Positions 20,789 through 30,687 of a stretch of 64,000 bases of DNA are shown here, in pieces. The DNA is from an uncultured Clostridia bacterium (lineage in GTDB: Bacteria > Bacillota > Clostridia > UBA1381). The notes below the pieces were generated by a model that had not been told where the DNA came from, ran no database searches, and was given only the letters and a program-made list of their open reading frames with translations. Both the position numbers and the translations under genes were made by a program. Every line of letters starts with the position of its first letter. The first letter of the stretch is position 1. The stretch covers positions 1 to 64,000 of the forward strand of contig CAKSNH010000010.1 of the NCBI GenBank assembly GCA_934476075.1, written 5' to 3'.

Positions 20789-20820
20789 AAAAAACGGAGT
20801 ATACATATGCGTATACTCCG
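20789..20820 (-). terminator. Terminator of the cytidylate-kinase-like gene
   Basis: Perfect arms CGGAGTATAC (20795-20804) and GTATACTCCG (20811-20820), with an A-run on the left giving a T tract on the minus strand. Confidence 0.85.
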
Positions 20821-20830
20821 CCGTATAATT

Positions 20831-21463
20831 TCACTTTTTTAATGAGTCCTCTTTCATTTGTGCGAATGCTTTAATGATACTGACCGCATTATCCAAACCG
20901 ATTTTACCGCTGTTTACACAAATGTCATAATTTTCGATTTTGCCCCATTCTCTATTGGTGTAATAATTATAGTATGTTTTTCTTTGTTTTTCGGTCTTTA
21001 TAACCTTTTCTCTCGCCTTATCCGCCGACAAATCATATCTTTGCTGAACCCTTGCAATTCTGCTTTGCATATCCGAGTGTATGAACACGTTTATAACACT
21101 CAAATCACTGTCTTCAAGCACATAATCGGCACATCTGCCAACTATTACGCACGCACCCTGATTTGCCACATTTTTAATAACCTCCGACTGTGCGATAAAC
21201 AATTTATCATTTATCGGCATTTCATAATATATAGGTGAATTAATTCCACGCATAGCATTGCCCGTTACTATCGAATAAAGCAAACTGTTTGTTGCACGTT
21301 CGTCAATATCCTTTAACACATCTTGGTGCATATCGCTTTTCTGTGCCGCCATGGTAACCAAATCCTTATCATAAAACGGAATGTCAAGCTCTTTTGCCAA
21401 TCTTTCGCCAATCTCACGTCCGCCGCTGCCGAATTGTCTGCCTATTGTAATTACTGTTCTCAT
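20831..21463 (-). CDS. Cytidylate kinase-like family protein
   Basis: A 210-residue P-loop protein of the cytidylate kinase-like family (AAA-type NMP-kinase fold). The P-loop GRQFGSGGREIG is near residue 9, FYDKDLV near 31, and a basic lid with TEKQRKTYYNYYTNREWG near 155-170. Family members are widespread in Clostridia; true substrates are not well established, and it is not the canonical Cmk. Monocistronic, with AGAGGGG upstream of the ATG. Confidence 0.85.
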   Translation of the reverse strand: MRTVITIGRQFGSGGREIGERLAKELDIPFYDKDLVTMAAQKSDMHQDVLKDIDERATNSLLYSIVTGNAMRGINSPIYYEMPINDKLFIAQSEVIKNVANQGACVIVGRCADYVLEDSDLSVINVFIHSDMQSRIARVQQRYDLSADKAREKVIKTEKQRKTYYNYYTNREWGKIENYDICVNSGKIGLDNAVSIIKAFAQMKEDSLKK

Positions 21464-21588
21464 AAAATCTACATCCCCTCTATGTTATAATCATTGATTT
21501 TCATTTCTTTATATAATATATACCACAATTTTAACTTTATGAAACAACATTTTTTTGCATAAAAAATTATTAAATTTTTAATTTCCTC

Positions 21589-21617
21589 TTGATTTTTTTC
21601 CGCAAAGAACATATGAT
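21589..21617 (+). promoter_or_regulatory. Promoter of the AbrB-type gene
   Basis: TTGATT (21589-21594) and TATGAT (21612-21617) with a 17-bp spacer, 35 bp before the start codon. Confidence 0.65.
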
Positions 21618-21652
21618 AGTAAGAAATTCAGAATATTGAAAGAGGTGCTTTT

Positions 21653-21910
21653 ATGTTAGCGGAAATCAGCGGACGTTCCCGAATAACCATACCGTCGGAG
21701 ATTATACAAAAACTCGGCATTTCGGAGGGTGATAAATTCGAGATTACAGAAAAGGACGGCGGTATATTCCTCTGCCCTGTCGTTATCTGTCCGAAAGACA
21801 AAATCACAAAAATACTGAAAAATTCGGAAAACGATGCAAAAACCCGGACAGCTTTTGAAAGCGTTGAGGATATGTTTTCCGATATGGGGATTGATATAGA
21901 CAATATATAA
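21653..21910 (+). CDS. AbrB/MazE/SpoVT-family DNA-binding protein
   Basis: An 85-residue protein. The N-terminal swapped-hairpin AbrB domain (about 1-47) includes SGRSRITIPSEIIQKLGISEGDKFEI, which I quote only to note the hallmark RITIP and LGISEGD. The C-terminal part is acidic and ends with a Met/Asp-rich helix. AGAGGTG precedes the ATG. No toxin gene follows, so this looks like a free-standing regulator rather than a MazE antitoxin. It converges on the gltD gene. Confidence 0.85.
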   Translation: MLAEISGRSRITIPSEIIQKLGISEGDKFEITEKDGGIFLCPVVICPKDKITKILKNSENDAKTRTAFESVEDMFSDMGIDIDNI

Positions 21911-21950
21911 GTTCCTAAACCAAAATACCATTTTTCTGTCACTTCGCACA

Positions 21951-21978
21951 AAAAAGGCCGCCGAAAACCTCGGCAGCC
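21951..21978 (-). terminator. gltBD terminator
   Basis: Arms GGCCGCCGA (21956-21964) and TCGGCAGCC (21970-21978), with an A-run at 21951-21955 giving a T tract on the minus strand. Confidence 0.85.
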
Positions 21979-22000
21979 CCGATAATATTATCTTAAATCA

Positions 22001-23485
22001 TTACGGCAAAACAGTTTCGCCCATCAAATATCTGTCAACCTCACGAGCCGCTCCACGGCCTTCGTTAATCGACCATACAACCAAACTCTGACCTCTGCGC
22101 ATATCCCCCGCCGAGAATACGCTCTGCATATTGGTCTTGAACTTGCCGTACTCCGCATCTACATTTGAACGTGCGGTAGTGTTAAGCGAAAGCTGACGTA
22201 TAATCTCCTGTTCAGGCCCTAAAAATCCCATCGCAATCAATACCAAATCCGCTTTTCTAACCTTTTCACTGCCCGGAACATGCTTAGGACTCATTCTTCC
22301 GTTTTCGTCCTTAACCCATTCAACCTCAACCGTATGCACTTCCTTAACCTCGCCGTTCTCATTGCCCACAATCTTTGTGATTGTCGTGCAGTATTCACGA
22401 GGGTCTTTTCCGAATACTTCTATTGATTCCTCCTGACCGTAATCCGTTTTCTTGATTTTCGGCCATTCGGGCCATGGATTATTCGGCAGTCTTGTTTCGG
22501 ACGCCTCAGGCATAATTTCAAGCTGGGTAACGCTCTTGCAGCCGTGACGGATTGATGTACCTACACAGTCAGTACCCGTATCACCGCCGCCGACGATAAT
22601 AACGTCCTTATCCTTTGCACTGATGTTCTTGCCGTCCTCCAAATTAGAGTCAAGCAGACTCTTTGTGTTGGCTTTCAGAAAGTCAACCGCATAATATATT
22701 CCCGACAAGTCACTGCCCTCAACCTGTAAAGGTCTTGGATTTGTCGCACCGCAGCAAAGCACAACCGCATCGAAATCGCTAAGCAGTTTATTTGACGGAT
22801 AGTTCTTGCCTATCTCGGTATTAAGTTCAAACTTAACACCCTCCTGTTCCATCAATTTTGTTCTTCTCTCAACAACGCTCTTGTCAAGCTTCATATTAGG
22901 GATACCATACATCAAAAGTCCGCCCGCTCTGTCGGCTCTTTCAAATACGGTTACCTTGTGTCCGGCTTGATTCAGCTGGTCGGCACAAGCCAATCCCGAC
23001 GGGCCCGAACCTACAACCGCTACTTTCTTGCCTGTACTCTTTGCCGGCTTTCTCGGCTTAACCAAGCCCATCTCATACATTTTATCTATAATATGCACTT
23101 CATTGTTACGCACTGTAACAGGCTTTTCGTGCATACCCAATGTACAAGAACCCTCGCACAATGCCGGACAAACACGTCCCGTAAATTCAGGGAAATTGTT
23201 CGTCAAAGACAATCTCTTGTATGCCTCCTCATATTTTCCGTGGTAAAGCAAATCATTCCATTCCGGAATTAGGTTGTTCAGCGGACAGCCGATTGACGTG
23301 TTGCCTGTCACAACACCCGCATGACAGAACGGTACACCGCAGTCCATACATCTCGCACCTTGCAGCTGTAATGAGGCAGTATCAAAATGCGTGTGAAATT
23401 CTTTCCAATCCTTTATACGTTCCTTAGGTGCTCTGTCCTCAGGCAGCTGACGTTCATATTCCATAAAACCTGTTGGTTTACCCAT
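22001..23485 (-). CDS. gltD: Glutamate synthase small subunit
   Basis: The FAD and NADPH subunit of bacterial GOGAT, 494 residues. An N-terminal domain carries the cysteines for low-potential [4Fe-4S] clusters (CMDCGVPFC, then [15 protein letters not shown]). An FAD-binding [10 protein letters not shown] is near residue 165 and an NADPH-binding GGGDTGTDC near 295. I start at the ATG at 23485 with AAGGAG 8 bases upstream; an in-frame GTG at 23494 is less well placed. It lies 20 bp after gltB, as part of one operon. Confidence 0.96.
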   Translation of the reverse strand: MGKPTGFMEYERQLPEDRAPKERIKDWKEFHTHFDTASLQLQGARCMDCGVPFCHAGVVTGNTSIGCPLNNLIPEWNDLLYHGKYEEAYKRLSLTNNFPEFTGRVCPALCEGSCTLGMHEKPVTVRNNEVHIIDKMYEMGLVKPRKPAKSTGKKVAVVGSGPSGLACADQLNQAGHKVTVFERADRAGGLLMYGIPNMKLDKSVVERRTKLMEQEGVKFELNTEIGKNYPSNKLLSDFDAVVLCCGATNPRPLQVEGSDLSGIYYAVDFLKANTKSLLDSNLEDGKNISAKDKDVIIVGGGDTGTDCVGTSIRHGCKSVTQLEIMPEASETRLPNNPWPEWPKIKKTDYGQEESIEVFGKDPREYCTTITKIVGNENGEVKEVHTVEVEWVKDENGRMSPKHVPGSEKVRKADLVLIAMGFLGPEQEIIRQLSLNTTARSNVDAEYGKFKTNMQSVFSAGDMRRGQSLVVWSINEGRGAAREVDRYLMGETVLP

Positions 23486-23505
23486 TATTAACACTCCTTC
23501 CCCGA

Positions 23506-26500
23506 TTACATCATAACTTTCTTGTGAGTTACTTCTTCAAATGCCATAAGTGCGGCCTCGTCCTCATCAATTCCCTTGCTTGCGGCATCTTTTAATACAG
23601 TTACAATCTTCTTATAATCCTTTGGAATAACCTTTACAAACTTGCTGTATTCACTGTCCCAGTTATCCAAAATATCCTTTGCAACACTGCTGTTTGTGTA
23701 TTCGTAGTGCTTGCTTATCATATCTTTCAATTCTGCAATATCTTCGTCCTCCGACATATCTTCAAGCAAAATCATACCCATGTTGCAGTCCGACTTAAAT
23801 CTGCCGTTCTTATCGTAAACATAAGCCACACCGCCCGACATACCTGCCGCAAAATTTCTGCCCGTTTCGCCAAGCACCGCAACTCTGCCGCCTGTCATAT
23901 ATTCACAGCCGTGGTCGCCGATACCCTCGACAACCGCTTTGACACCGCTGTTTCTTACGCAGAATCTCTCGCCGGCAACACCGTTTATATAAGCCTCGCC
24001 CCGTGTAGCACCGTAGAACGCAACGTTACCGATAATAACGTTCTCGCTCGGAACAAATGTCGCCTCTGCCGGCGGAACAACAATAATCTTACCGCCCGAC
24101 AAGCCTTTGCCGATATAGTCGTTGCTGTCGCCTTCCAATTTCATTGTCACACCCGGAGCAAGGAACGCACCGAAGCTCTGACCAGCAGAACCCACAAAAT
24201 GCAGTTTGATAGTATCTTCAGGCAAGCCTTCTTCGCCGTACTTCTTCGCAATTTCCGATGACAATACAGTACCCGTTACACGGTTTATATTTGTAATTTC
24301 AAGTTTTGATTCGATATGCTTTCCGCTTTCGACAGCAGGCTGGCAAAGCTTTAATAATGCAGTATAGTCAAGTGTCTTTTCGATTTCGTGGTCCTGACTT
24401 TCTGTGTGGTATCTTTCATAATCGTTGCTGCAAATCTTAGGCTGATACAATAGTGATGACAAATCAACCTTTTCAGCTTTCCAGTTATCGTGGATTTTCT
24501 TCGGAGCAAGTCTTTCAACGTGACCAATCATCTCGTCAACCGACTTAACGCCAATCTTCGCCATCCATTCTCTCAAATCCTGTGCGATAAATCTCATGAA
24601 GTTTTCCACATATTCCGGTTTACCGCAGAATTTCTTTCTCAAAGCAGGGTTTTGAGTAGCCACACCGACAGGACAGGTATCCAAGTTACATACTCTCATC
24701 ATTACGCAGCCGATTGCAATAAGCGGCCCTGTCGCAAAGCCGAATTCCTCCGCTCCAAGCAATGCCGCAACCGCAACGTCACGTCCTGTCAACAGCTTAC
24801 CGTCTGTTTCGATTACAACTCTGTTTCTCAAATTGTTCATAAGCAATGCCTGATGTGTTTCGGCAACACCAAGTTCCCAAGGCAAACCGGCATGACGCAC
24901 GCTTGTACGGGGAGCAGCACCTGTACCGCCGTCAAAACCGCTGATTAGGATAACGTCCGCACGTCCCTTTGCAACGCCGACCGCAATAGTGCCGACACCC
25001 GCCTCAGATACAAGCTTAACGCTTATTCTTGCTTTTCTGTTGGCATTCTTCAAATCGTGGATAAGCTGAGCCAAATCCTCGATTGAATAAATATCATGGT
25101 GAGGCGGTGGTGAGATAAGACCCACACCCGGAGTTGAATATCTTGCCTTTGCAATCCACGGATAAACCTTACCGCCCGGAAGATGTCCGCCTTCACCCGG
25201 TTTTGCACCCTGTGCCATTTTAATCTGTAATTCCTTTGCGTTTTGCAGATAGTGGATATGCACGCCAAATCTGCCCGATGCGATTTGCTTAATGGCACTG
25301 CATCTGCTGTCACCGTTTGCGTCCGGTGTATAACGTGATGCAAGCTCACCGCCCTCACCGCTGTTACTCTTACCGCCCAAACGATTCATAGCGATTGCAA
25401 GACACTCGTGTGCCTCTTGGCTGATAGAGCCGTAAGACATAGCACCTGTCTTAAATCTCTTAACGATTGAGTCAACCGATTCAACGCTGTCTATTGAAAT
25501 AGGCTTGTCAATGGTTTTAAGGTCAAGCATACCACGGATTGTACATTGCTTTTCGGAATGTTTATTCATAATCTCGGCATACTCTTTATATAGCTTGTAA
25601 TCACCTGTACGGCAAGCCATCTGCAATTTGTAGATTGATTCAGGGTTGAACATATGATATTCGCCCTTTGCACGCCACTTGTAGCTGCCGCCCGTTTCCA
25701 ATGCGTTGTCCTTTGAAATAGGCTCATACGCATTTGTGTGACGCATAACGGCTTCTTTTTCGATTTGTTCCAATGTCAAACCACCGATTCTTGTAACCGT
25801 ACCTGTGAAGTATTCGTTGATAACCTTTTCCGATACACCCAAAGCCTCGAAAATCTGTGCACCTTGGTAACTCTGGATAGTTGAAATACCCATCTTAGAC
25901 GCAATCTTTGTTATACCGTTTGTCAGTGCATTTTTATATCTTTCGACAGCATCTTCCTTTGTAAATTCCAAAGTCTTGTCATCAACAAGCTGACCGATGA
26001 TTTCGTATGCCATATACGGATTTACCGCATTGACACCGTAACCCATCAATACCGCAAAGTGATGCACTTCACGAGGTTCGCCCGTTTCAAGAATGATACT
26101 TACTTTCATTCTTGTACCCTGACGGATTAAGTGATGATGAAGTCCCGACGCAACCAAAAGTGCAGGGATAGGTGCTTTGTTTTCGTCCACACCCTTATCC
26201 GACAATACGATTAAGTTGTAGCCGTTTTCGATAGCCACGTCAGCAGCCTCGAATACATTGTCAAGTGCGGCTTTCATATCGTTTTGGCATTTAGCGTTGA
26301 ACAAAGTCGAAATTGTAATCGCTTTAAATCCGTCAATATCGATATTTCTCAGTTTATTTAATTCCTCATTCAATAAAATAGGACTGTTTGCTCTTATTCT
26401 TCGGCAATTTTCGGCAGATAGTTTCAATAGATTTGTTTCACTGCCAAGCAATACGTTTGATGATGTAACCACCTTTTCACGGATAGCGTCAATAGGCGGA

Positions 26501-28212
26501 TTTGTTACCTGTGCGAATAATTGCTTGAAATAGCTGTATAAAAGCTGCGGTTTTTCCGACAATACGGCAAGCGGAACATCAGTACCCATAGCACCGATTG
26601 GGTCGTCTGCCTTGATAACGATTTCCTTTAACACATTGTTTACATCTTCCCATGTGTAGCCGAATATTTTTTCTCTTGTAAGCAATTCTTCCGCACTTGC
26701 AAAATTGTTTTCACGGCTTGCAAACATCATTTCAAAGTTTGCCAGATTCTTTTCAAGGATTTCCTTGTATGAGTGGTTTTCAACACCCTTTCTCATATCC
26801 GCAACAAGGTCTTTCCATTGACTGCCCACATTCTCATCGCAGTTTTCCATGCTGTCAAGCTCTATAAGATTATTGTCAATCCAATCCTTGTACGGCAGCT
26901 TTTCAGCCTCGAACTGTTTAATCTCCGCATCGTCGATTATTCTGCCCGACTCCGTATCTATAAGAAGCATTTTGCCCGGATGCAAACGCTCTTTCTTGAT
27001 AATCTTTTCCTGCGGAATATCCGTAACACCGACTTCCGATGATAAAATAACCATGTCATCATTTGTCACATAGTAACGTGCCGGTCTTAAACCGTTTCTG
27101 TCCAAAGTAGCACCGACATATCTGCCGTCTGTGAAACCGATTGCGGCAGGGCCGTCCCACGGCTCTGTCAGACAGCTGTGATATTCGTAGAACGCACGCT
27201 TTGTTTCGTCCATGCTTTCGTTCTTTTCCCACGGCTCCGGCACTGTCATCATGATTGCATGAGGAAGTGAAAATCCCGACAGAGTAAGCATATGAATGTA
27301 GTTGTCAAGCATAGCCGAGTCACTGCCGTCCTCGTTGATTACGCTTGAAATTTTCTTTATATCGTCACCGAATTTATCGGTTTCAAACATTTTCTCACGA
27401 GCCTTTACCCAGTTTACATTACCTCGGATAGTGTTGATTTCTCCGTTGTGGATAATATAGCGGTTCGGATGAGCTCTTTCCCAGCTAGGGAATGTGTTTG
27501 TACTGAAACGAGAGTGAACAAGTGCGATAGCTGTTTTCATATCAACGTCTTTAAGGTCGATATAGAAATTGTTTACCTGTTCGGGTGTAAGCATACCTTT
27601 GTATACCAATGTTCTCGCCGACAAACTTGAAAAATAGAAGTAATTGTCCTTTGCACCGTCAGCATATCTGATTTCGTATTCGGCACGTTTTCCGATGATG
27701 TAAAGTTTTCTTTCAAAATCAAGCACATTGTCGATACTGTCGTTTCTCTTTATGAACACCTGACAGATGTACGGCATTGCCTCTCTTGCACCGACACCGA
27801 TACAATCTGCAAATACGGGAACTTCTCTGTAACCCAAAAAAGTTTGTCCCTCTTGCTCGATAATCTTTTTAAGTTTGCTTTGGCTGTCCTCTCTTGTGTC
27901 CTTGTCGGGCGACATGAAAATCATACCCACACCGTACTCGCCTTTTTGCGGCAAGTCGATACCGTCATTCTTACAGACCTTCTGCATAAATGTGTCCGGC
28001 ATTTGGATAAGTATACCGGCACCGTCACCTGTTTCGGGGTCACTGCCGACACCGCCTCTGTGTGCAAGATTTTTCAAAATCTGAATAGCCTGTGAAATAA
28101 TATCGTGTGATGCGTTGTTTTTGATATTGCTGATAAAGCCAATACCGCAGGCATCATGTTCAAACTTCGGGTCGTAAAGACCCTGCTTCTTAGGCAATCC
28201 TACTTGTTTCAT
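23506..28212 (-). CDS. gltB: Glutamate synthase large subunit
   Basis: Makes two glutamates from glutamine and 2-oxoglutarate. The 1568 residues include a class II glutamine amidotransferase domain with the nucleophile in HDACGIGF (Cys near residue 21, exposed after propeptide cleavage). A central domain is followed by the FMN-binding synthase domain (about 830-1210), with [10 protein letters not shown] and the [3Fe-4S] cysteines around [15 protein letters not shown], and then a C-terminal GXGXG beta-helix. A strong promoter and a terminator-like leader lie upstream. With gltD it forms the nitrogen-assimilation operon; glnA is not in the window. Confidence 0.97.
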   Translation of the reverse strand: MKQVGLPKKQGLYDPKFEHDACGIGFISNIKNNASHDIISQAIQILKNLAHRGGVGSDPETGDGAGILIQMPDTFMQKVCKNDGIDLPQKGEYGVGMIFMSPDKDTREDSQSKLKKIIEQEGQTFLGYREVPVFADCIGVGAREAMPYICQVFIKRNDSIDNVLDFERKLYIIGKRAEYEIRYADGAKDNYFYFSSLSARTLVYKGMLTPEQVNNFYIDLKDVDMKTAIALVHSRFSTNTFPSWERAHPNRYIIHNGEINTIRGNVNWVKAREKMFETDKFGDDIKKISSVINEDGSDSAMLDNYIHMLTLSGFSLPHAIMMTVPEPWEKNESMDETKRAFYEYHSCLTEPWDGPAAIGFTDGRYVGATLDRNGLRPARYYVTNDDMVILSSEVGVTDIPQEKIIKKERLHPGKMLLIDTESGRIIDDAEIKQFEAEKLPYKDWIDNNLIELDSMENCDENVGSQWKDLVADMRKGVENHSYKEILEKNLANFEMMFASRENNFASAEELLTREKIFGYTWEDVNNVLKEIVIKADDPIGAMGTDVPLAVLSEKPQLLYSYFKQLFAQVTNPPIDAIREKVVTSSNVLLGSETNLLKLSAENCRRIRANSPILLNEELNKLRNIDIDGFKAITISTLFNAKCQNDMKAALDNVFEAADVAIENGYNLIVLSDKGVDENKAPIPALLVASGLHHHLIRQGTRMKVSIILETGEPREVHHFAVLMGYGVNAVNPYMAYEIIGQLVDDKTLEFTKEDAVERYKNALTNGITKIASKMGISTIQSYQGAQIFEALGVSEKVINEYFTGTVTRIGGLTLEQIEKEAVMRHTNAYEPISKDNALETGGSYKWRAKGEYHMFNPESIYKLQMACRTGDYKLYKEYAEIMNKHSEKQCTIRGMLDLKTIDKPISIDSVESVDSIVKRFKTGAMSYGSISQEAHECLAIAMNRLGGKSNSGEGGELASRYTPDANGDSRCSAIKQIASGRFGVHIHYLQNAKELQIKMAQGAKPGEGGHLPGGKVYPWIAKARYSTPGVGLISPPPHHDIYSIEDLAQLIHDLKNANRKARISVKLVSEAGVGTIAVGVAKGRADVILISGFDGGTGAAPRTSVRHAGLPWELGVAETHQALLMNNLRNRVVIETDGKLLTGRDVAVAALLGAEEFGFATGPLIAIGCVMMRVCNLDTCPVGVATQNPALRKKFCGKPEYVENFMRFIAQDLREWMAKIGVKSVDEMIGHVERLAPKKIHDNWKAEKVDLSSLLYQPKICSNDYERYHTESQDHEIEKTLDYTALLKLCQPAVESGKHIESKLEITNINRVTGTVLSSEIAKKYGEEGLPEDTIKLHFVGSAGQSFGAFLAPGVTMKLEGDSNDYIGKGLSGGKIIVVPPAEATFVPSENVIIGNVAFYGATRGEAYINGVAGERFCVRNSGVKAVVEGIGDHGCEYMTGGRVAVLGETGRNFAAGMSGGVAYVYDKNGRFKSDCNMGMILLEDMSEDEDIAELKDMISKHYEYTNSSVAKDILDNWDSEYSKFVKVIPKDYKKIVTVLKDAASKGIDEDEAALMAFEEVTHKKVMM

Positions 28213-28270
28213 AAATTCTTCCCCTTTCCGCTATATTAAACTGATTAATTTCAATAAGTTGTAATTTGGT

Positions 28271-28332
28271 AAAAAAGAAAAGACGTCACAAGTACCTCGT
28301 ATATTTTGATATACAAGTCTTGAAACGTCTTT
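28271..28332 (-). promoter_or_regulatory. Terminator-like hairpin in the gltB leader (candidate attenuator)
   Basis: The minus-strand leader RNA forms a long hairpin. The outer arms are AAAGACGT and ACGTCTTT (28279-28286 and 28325-28332), with further inner pairing around an ATATCAAAATAT loop, followed by a T-rich tract (A-run 28271-28281). It lies about 25 nt after the predicted transcription start and about 60 nt before the gltB ATG, with no other promoter between. It contains no leader ORF. It could be a protein- or ligand-controlled attenuator; the class is not recognised. Confidence 0.65.
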
Positions 28333-28363
28333 GTTTCTAATTCGATATTTATTTTGTAAATTA

Positions 28364-28392
28364 ATTATACTACACTAACATTTTTAAATCAA
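28364..28392 (-). promoter_or_regulatory. gltB promoter
   Basis: Minus-strand TTGATT (28387-28392) and TATAAT (28364-28369) with a 17-bp spacer. Predicted transcription start near 28357, giving a leader of about 145 nt. Confidence 0.75.
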
Positions 28393-28566
28393 GTATTTTT
28401 TAATGTATAATGTAACAGAATATAATTTCATTTTGCACATTTTCCTATGCACATTGCACATCACGCACCGTACATAACCGCTAATGCTATATAAGTATAG
28501 CACATTCGGACATAAATATCAAGCATTTTCGGCAAAATAGTTATTTATATTTCAGGAAATAACCTA

Positions 28567-28693
28567 TTGACAATATCCAAAAGTTTGATATAATAAAAAT
28601 AGCAAAGGGATTACTGCTTTAAAGGCAGCTAGTCCGATGTTAGTGTTATGTTAAATAACTGCCACCATTGGACAGGAGGGCAGTTATTTTTTT
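28567..28693 (+). ncRNA. Antisense antitoxin RNA, type I TA locus A
   Basis: Promoter TTGACA (28567-28572) and TATAAT (28589-28594) with a 16-bp spacer; the RNA probably starts near 28601. It ends at a terminator with arms AATAACTGCC (28654-28663) and GGCAGTTATT (28679-28688) plus a T-run. No ORF. Its 3' end overlaps the stop-codon end of the toxin gene on the other strand. Its 5' end carries AATAGCAAAGGGA, which recurs with one change at the 5' end of the opposing toxin mRNA. The architecture matches known convergent type I antitoxins; the function is inferred. Confidence 0.75.
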
Positions 28694-28752
28694 ATATATT
28701 TAATGATTTCTAATACACAAAATACTGTCAGGAAGATAAAAATATATTCCAT
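28684..28752 (-). CDS. Small hydrophobic type I toxin peptide, locus A
   Basis: A 22-residue peptide: a single hydrophobic helix beginning MEYIFIFLTVF and ending in Lys residues (KYIKK). A perfect AGGAGGTGA lies before the ATG, and the leader hairpin TCACTTCCT/AGGAGGTGA can hide it, as in known type I toxins. It is expressed from the promoter at 28829-28857. The peptide would act at the membrane. Close relatives occur at 29077-29242 (broken) and 62328-62411. Confidence 0.75.
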   Translation of the reverse strand: MEYIFIFLTVFCVLEIIKYIKK

Positions 28753-28828
28753 ACAAATCACCTCCTCAATAAGGAAGTGACCAACTGCCCTTAAAAATCC
28801 CTATGCTATTGGGTTAAAACCCAAAAAT

Positions 28829-28857
28829 ATTATACAAAAAAGAAAATATTTTGTCAA
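28829..28857 (-). promoter_or_regulatory. Toxin promoter, locus A
   Basis: Minus-strand TTGACA (28852-28857) and TATAAT (28829-28834), 17-bp spacer. The transcript starts with a GGGTTTTAACCC hairpin. Confidence 0.8.
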
Positions 28858-28863
28858 TAAAAA

Positions 28864-28953
28864 ACTTCCGATAAAAATTCTGCCTGCGGGCGTGGGAATA
28901 ATGTAGCATTTTTGATTTTTCGTCATTGCGTTTTACGCAATTTCCTACAAATT
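28864..28953. repeat. Dispersed 91-bp repeat (R4)
   Basis: A diverged copy (ACTTCCGATAAAAATTCTGCC at the left) with the conserved right half ending CCTACAAATT. It sits between the toxin promoter of locus A and the antitoxin promoter of locus B. Confidence 0.85.
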
Positions 28954-28959
28954 AAAATG

Positions 28960-29087
28960 TTGACAACAACGAAAAATTTGATATAATAAAAATAGCAAAG
29001 GGATTACTGCTTTAAAGGCAGCTAGTCCAAATAGGTTTTATTAAGAATAACTGCACCAATTTGGCGAGAGGGGCAGTTATTTTTTTA
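28960..29087 (+). ncRNA. Antisense antitoxin RNA, type I TA locus B
   Basis: Promoter TTGACA (28960-28965) and TATAAT (28982-28987), 16-bp spacer; RNA from about 28993. Terminator arms AATAACTGC (29046-29054) and GCAGTTATT (29073-29081). Sequence closely follows locus A. The -35 lies only a few bases after repeat R4. It appears intact although its toxin gene is broken, so it is an orphan antitoxin that might still act on related loci. Confidence 0.7.
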
Positions 29088-29242
29088 TGTATTTTACAAT
29101 TTCTAATACACAAAATACTGTAAGGAAGATAAAAAAGCTTCTGATAGAAGCATCGCCTACGGGCGTAGGAATAAGGTAGCGTTTTTGATTTTTCGTCATT
29201 GCGTTTTTACGCAATTTCCTACAAATTAAAAATATATTCCAT
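29077..29242 (-). pseudogene. Type I toxin gene, locus B, interrupted by the 91-bp repeat
   Basis: The ATG at 29242 opens MEYIF, as in locus A, but the reading frame runs into repeat R5 and stops after 7 residues (MEYIFNL, stop at 29219). The rest of the toxin (FLTVFCVLEIVKYIKK) resumes beyond R5 and ends at 29077. Removing 97 bp (repeat plus one TAAAAA) restores a 69-bp gene of the same length as locus A. The ribosome binding site and promoter are still present. Confidence 0.85.
29136..29226. repeat. Dispersed 91-bp repeat (R5), inserted in the toxin gene
   Basis: Full copy (AGCTTCTGATAG to CCTACAAAT) flanked by TAAAAA on both sides (29130-29135 and 29227-29232). The intact sequence at locus A has a single TAAAAA at the same place, which fits a 6-bp target duplication. 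Confidence 0.9.
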
Positions 29243-29318
29243 ACATATCACCCCCTTTTCAAGGAAGTGACCAACTGCCCTTAAATTTCCCTTTGCTATT
29301 GGGTTAAAACCCAAAAAT

Positions 29319-29347
29319 ATTATACAAAAATTAATATATCCTGTCAA
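29319..29347 (-). promoter_or_regulatory. Toxin promoter, locus B
   Basis: Minus-strand TTGACA (29342-29347) and TATAAT (29319-29324), 17-bp spacer, same layout as locus A. Confidence 0.75.
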
Positions 29348-29399
29348 TAAAAACTCCCGATATTGCAAATACTTAAACTGTAATATCAATATTGGGGGA

Positions 29400-30656
29400 A
29401 TGAATTTGTCAAACATTTTAGTAAGAAAAACAGATATATTAAGCGGACGTGTATCGGTGAGCGGTGCAAAAAATGCAGTATTGCCAATCATGGCGGCGGC
29501 ACTCCTGACCGATGAAAAAAGCGTAATTTTAAATGTACCGAACCTCAGTGACGTGCGTCTTATGCAAAACCTATTAAAAAATATGGGGTGCGGTATATCC
29601 GTGCACAAAGACCGATTAACCATAAAAAACAGCGATAACATAACCGACATTGCTCCGTATGAGCTCATCAACAAAATGCGTGGCTCTTTTTTGCTGTCGG
29701 GGGCGGTGCTTGCCAAAAAAGGGCATATACAGATAAGTCTGCCGGGCGGATGTCCGATAGGTACACGTCCGATTGATTTGCATTTGAAAGGATTTTCCGC
29801 ATTGGGTGCGGACATAACCCAGTGCCACGGATACATCGACATAACCGCTCCAAAACTCTGCGGTGCAAAGATATATCTTGATTTCCCCAGTGTCGGTGCA
29901 ACCGAAAATATCATGATGGCAAGCTGTCTTGCCGACGGCGAAACAATCATCGAAAATGCTGCGGCAGAACCGGAAATTGTTGATTTGGCGGATTTTCTCC
30001 GCCGTATGGGTGCAGTGATAAGCGGTGACGGCAGCAACACAATAAAAATTATCGGCGTACCCGAACTGCACGGCACAACCCACACCGTTATCCCCGACAG
30101 AATAGAGGCGGGCACATTTATGATTGCCGCCGCAATTACGGGAAGTCATATCTTTATAGATAATATTATCCCCGCACATATCAAACCTATTACCGCAAAA
30201 CTGCGTGAAATGGGTGCGGTTATCAACGAAAATGACAATTCTATCGAGATTAATTCCCGTTCTCCCCTTTGTTCCACCACCATAAAAACTATGCCGTTCC
30301 CCGGTTTCCCGACCGATATGCAGGCACAGTTCACCGCACTTATGAGTGTTGCGGAGGGGACGGGAGTTATTGTGGAAACAATTTTTGAAAATCGGTTTCT
30401 CCATGCCGCCGAGCTTAATCGTATGGGTGCGGATATAAAAATTGACGGCAGAACCGCCGTAGTTACGGGCGGACAAACTCTGACAGGTGCGTCGGTATCC
30501 GCCACCGACCTTCGTGCCGGTGCGTCACTTATACTTGCCGGACTTGCCGCCCATGGCAGTACGCAAATATGCAACACAAACCATATCGAGCGTGGCTATG
30601 ACGATATTGTCGGCAAACTCCAAGCCCTCGGTGCTGATATAGAACGTATAAAATAA
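29400..30656 (+). CDS. murA: UDP-N-acetylglucosamine 1-carboxyvinyltransferase
   Basis: First committed step of peptidoglycan precursor synthesis: adds enolpyruvate from PEP to UDP-GlcNAc. The 418-residue protein has GAKNAVLPIMAA near residue 22 (catalytic Lys and Asn) and the fosfomycin-target cysteine in GGCPIGTRPIDLH near residue 117. GGGGGA lies directly before the ATG at 29400, closer than usual; a TTG at 29406 would have better spacing and is a possible start. It stands alone and shares a bidirectional terminator with the convergent EAL protein gene. Clostridia often carry two MurA paralogues. Confidence 0.95.
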   Translation: MNLSNILVRKTDILSGRVSVSGAKNAVLPIMAAALLTDEKSVILNVPNLSDVRLMQNLLKNMGCGISVHKDRLTIKNSDNITDIAPYELINKMRGSFLLSGAVLAKKGHIQISLPGGCPIGTRPIDLHLKGFSALGADITQCHGYIDITAPKLCGAKIYLDFPSVGATENIMMASCLADGETIIENAAAEPEIVDLADFLRRMGAVISGDGSNTIKIIGVPELHGTTHTVIPDRIEAGTFMIAAAITGSHIFIDNIIPAHIKPITAKLREMGAVINENDNSIEINSRSPLCSTTIKTMPFPGFPTDMQAQFTALMSVAEGTGVIVETIFENRFLHAAELNRMGADIKIDGRTAVVTGGQTLTGASVSATDLRAGASLILAGLAAHGSTQICNTNHIERGYDDIVGKLQALGADIERIK

Positions 30657-30685
30657 GCCTGTCGGCATTTTTGCCGACAGGCTTT
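30654..30685. terminator. Bidirectional terminator between murA and the PAS/EAL gene
   Basis: Arms AAGCCTGTCGGCA (30655-30667) and TGCCGACAGGCTT (30672-30684). Convergent genes end on both sides. Confidence 0.9.
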
Positions 30686-30687
30686 AT

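Noticed and set aside
21653..21910. MazEF-type toxin-antitoxin system
   Set aside because: The AbrB-like gene has no toxin gene next to it; the next gene is gltD on the opposite strand.
28271..28357. ANTAR-target or known riboswitch in the gltB leader
   Set aside because: Only one long terminator-like hairpin is present. The pair of hairpins with hexaloops needed for ANTAR is missing, and no riboswitch core is recognisable.
28490..28511. Small palindrome TGCTATATAAGTATAGCA as an operator
   Set aside because: It is a perfect 7-bp stem but in AT-rich gene-free DNA, not placed at a promoter I can support.
29219..30115. A 298-codon open frame on the minus strand opposite murA ending in the toxin start
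   Set aside because: It is antisense to murA. Only the last 7 codons correspond to the toxin of locus B, which has its own ribosome site and promoter.
29616..30476. A 286-codon open frame opposite murA
   Set aside because: Antisense shadow of a clear MurA gene, without domain or ribosome binding site.
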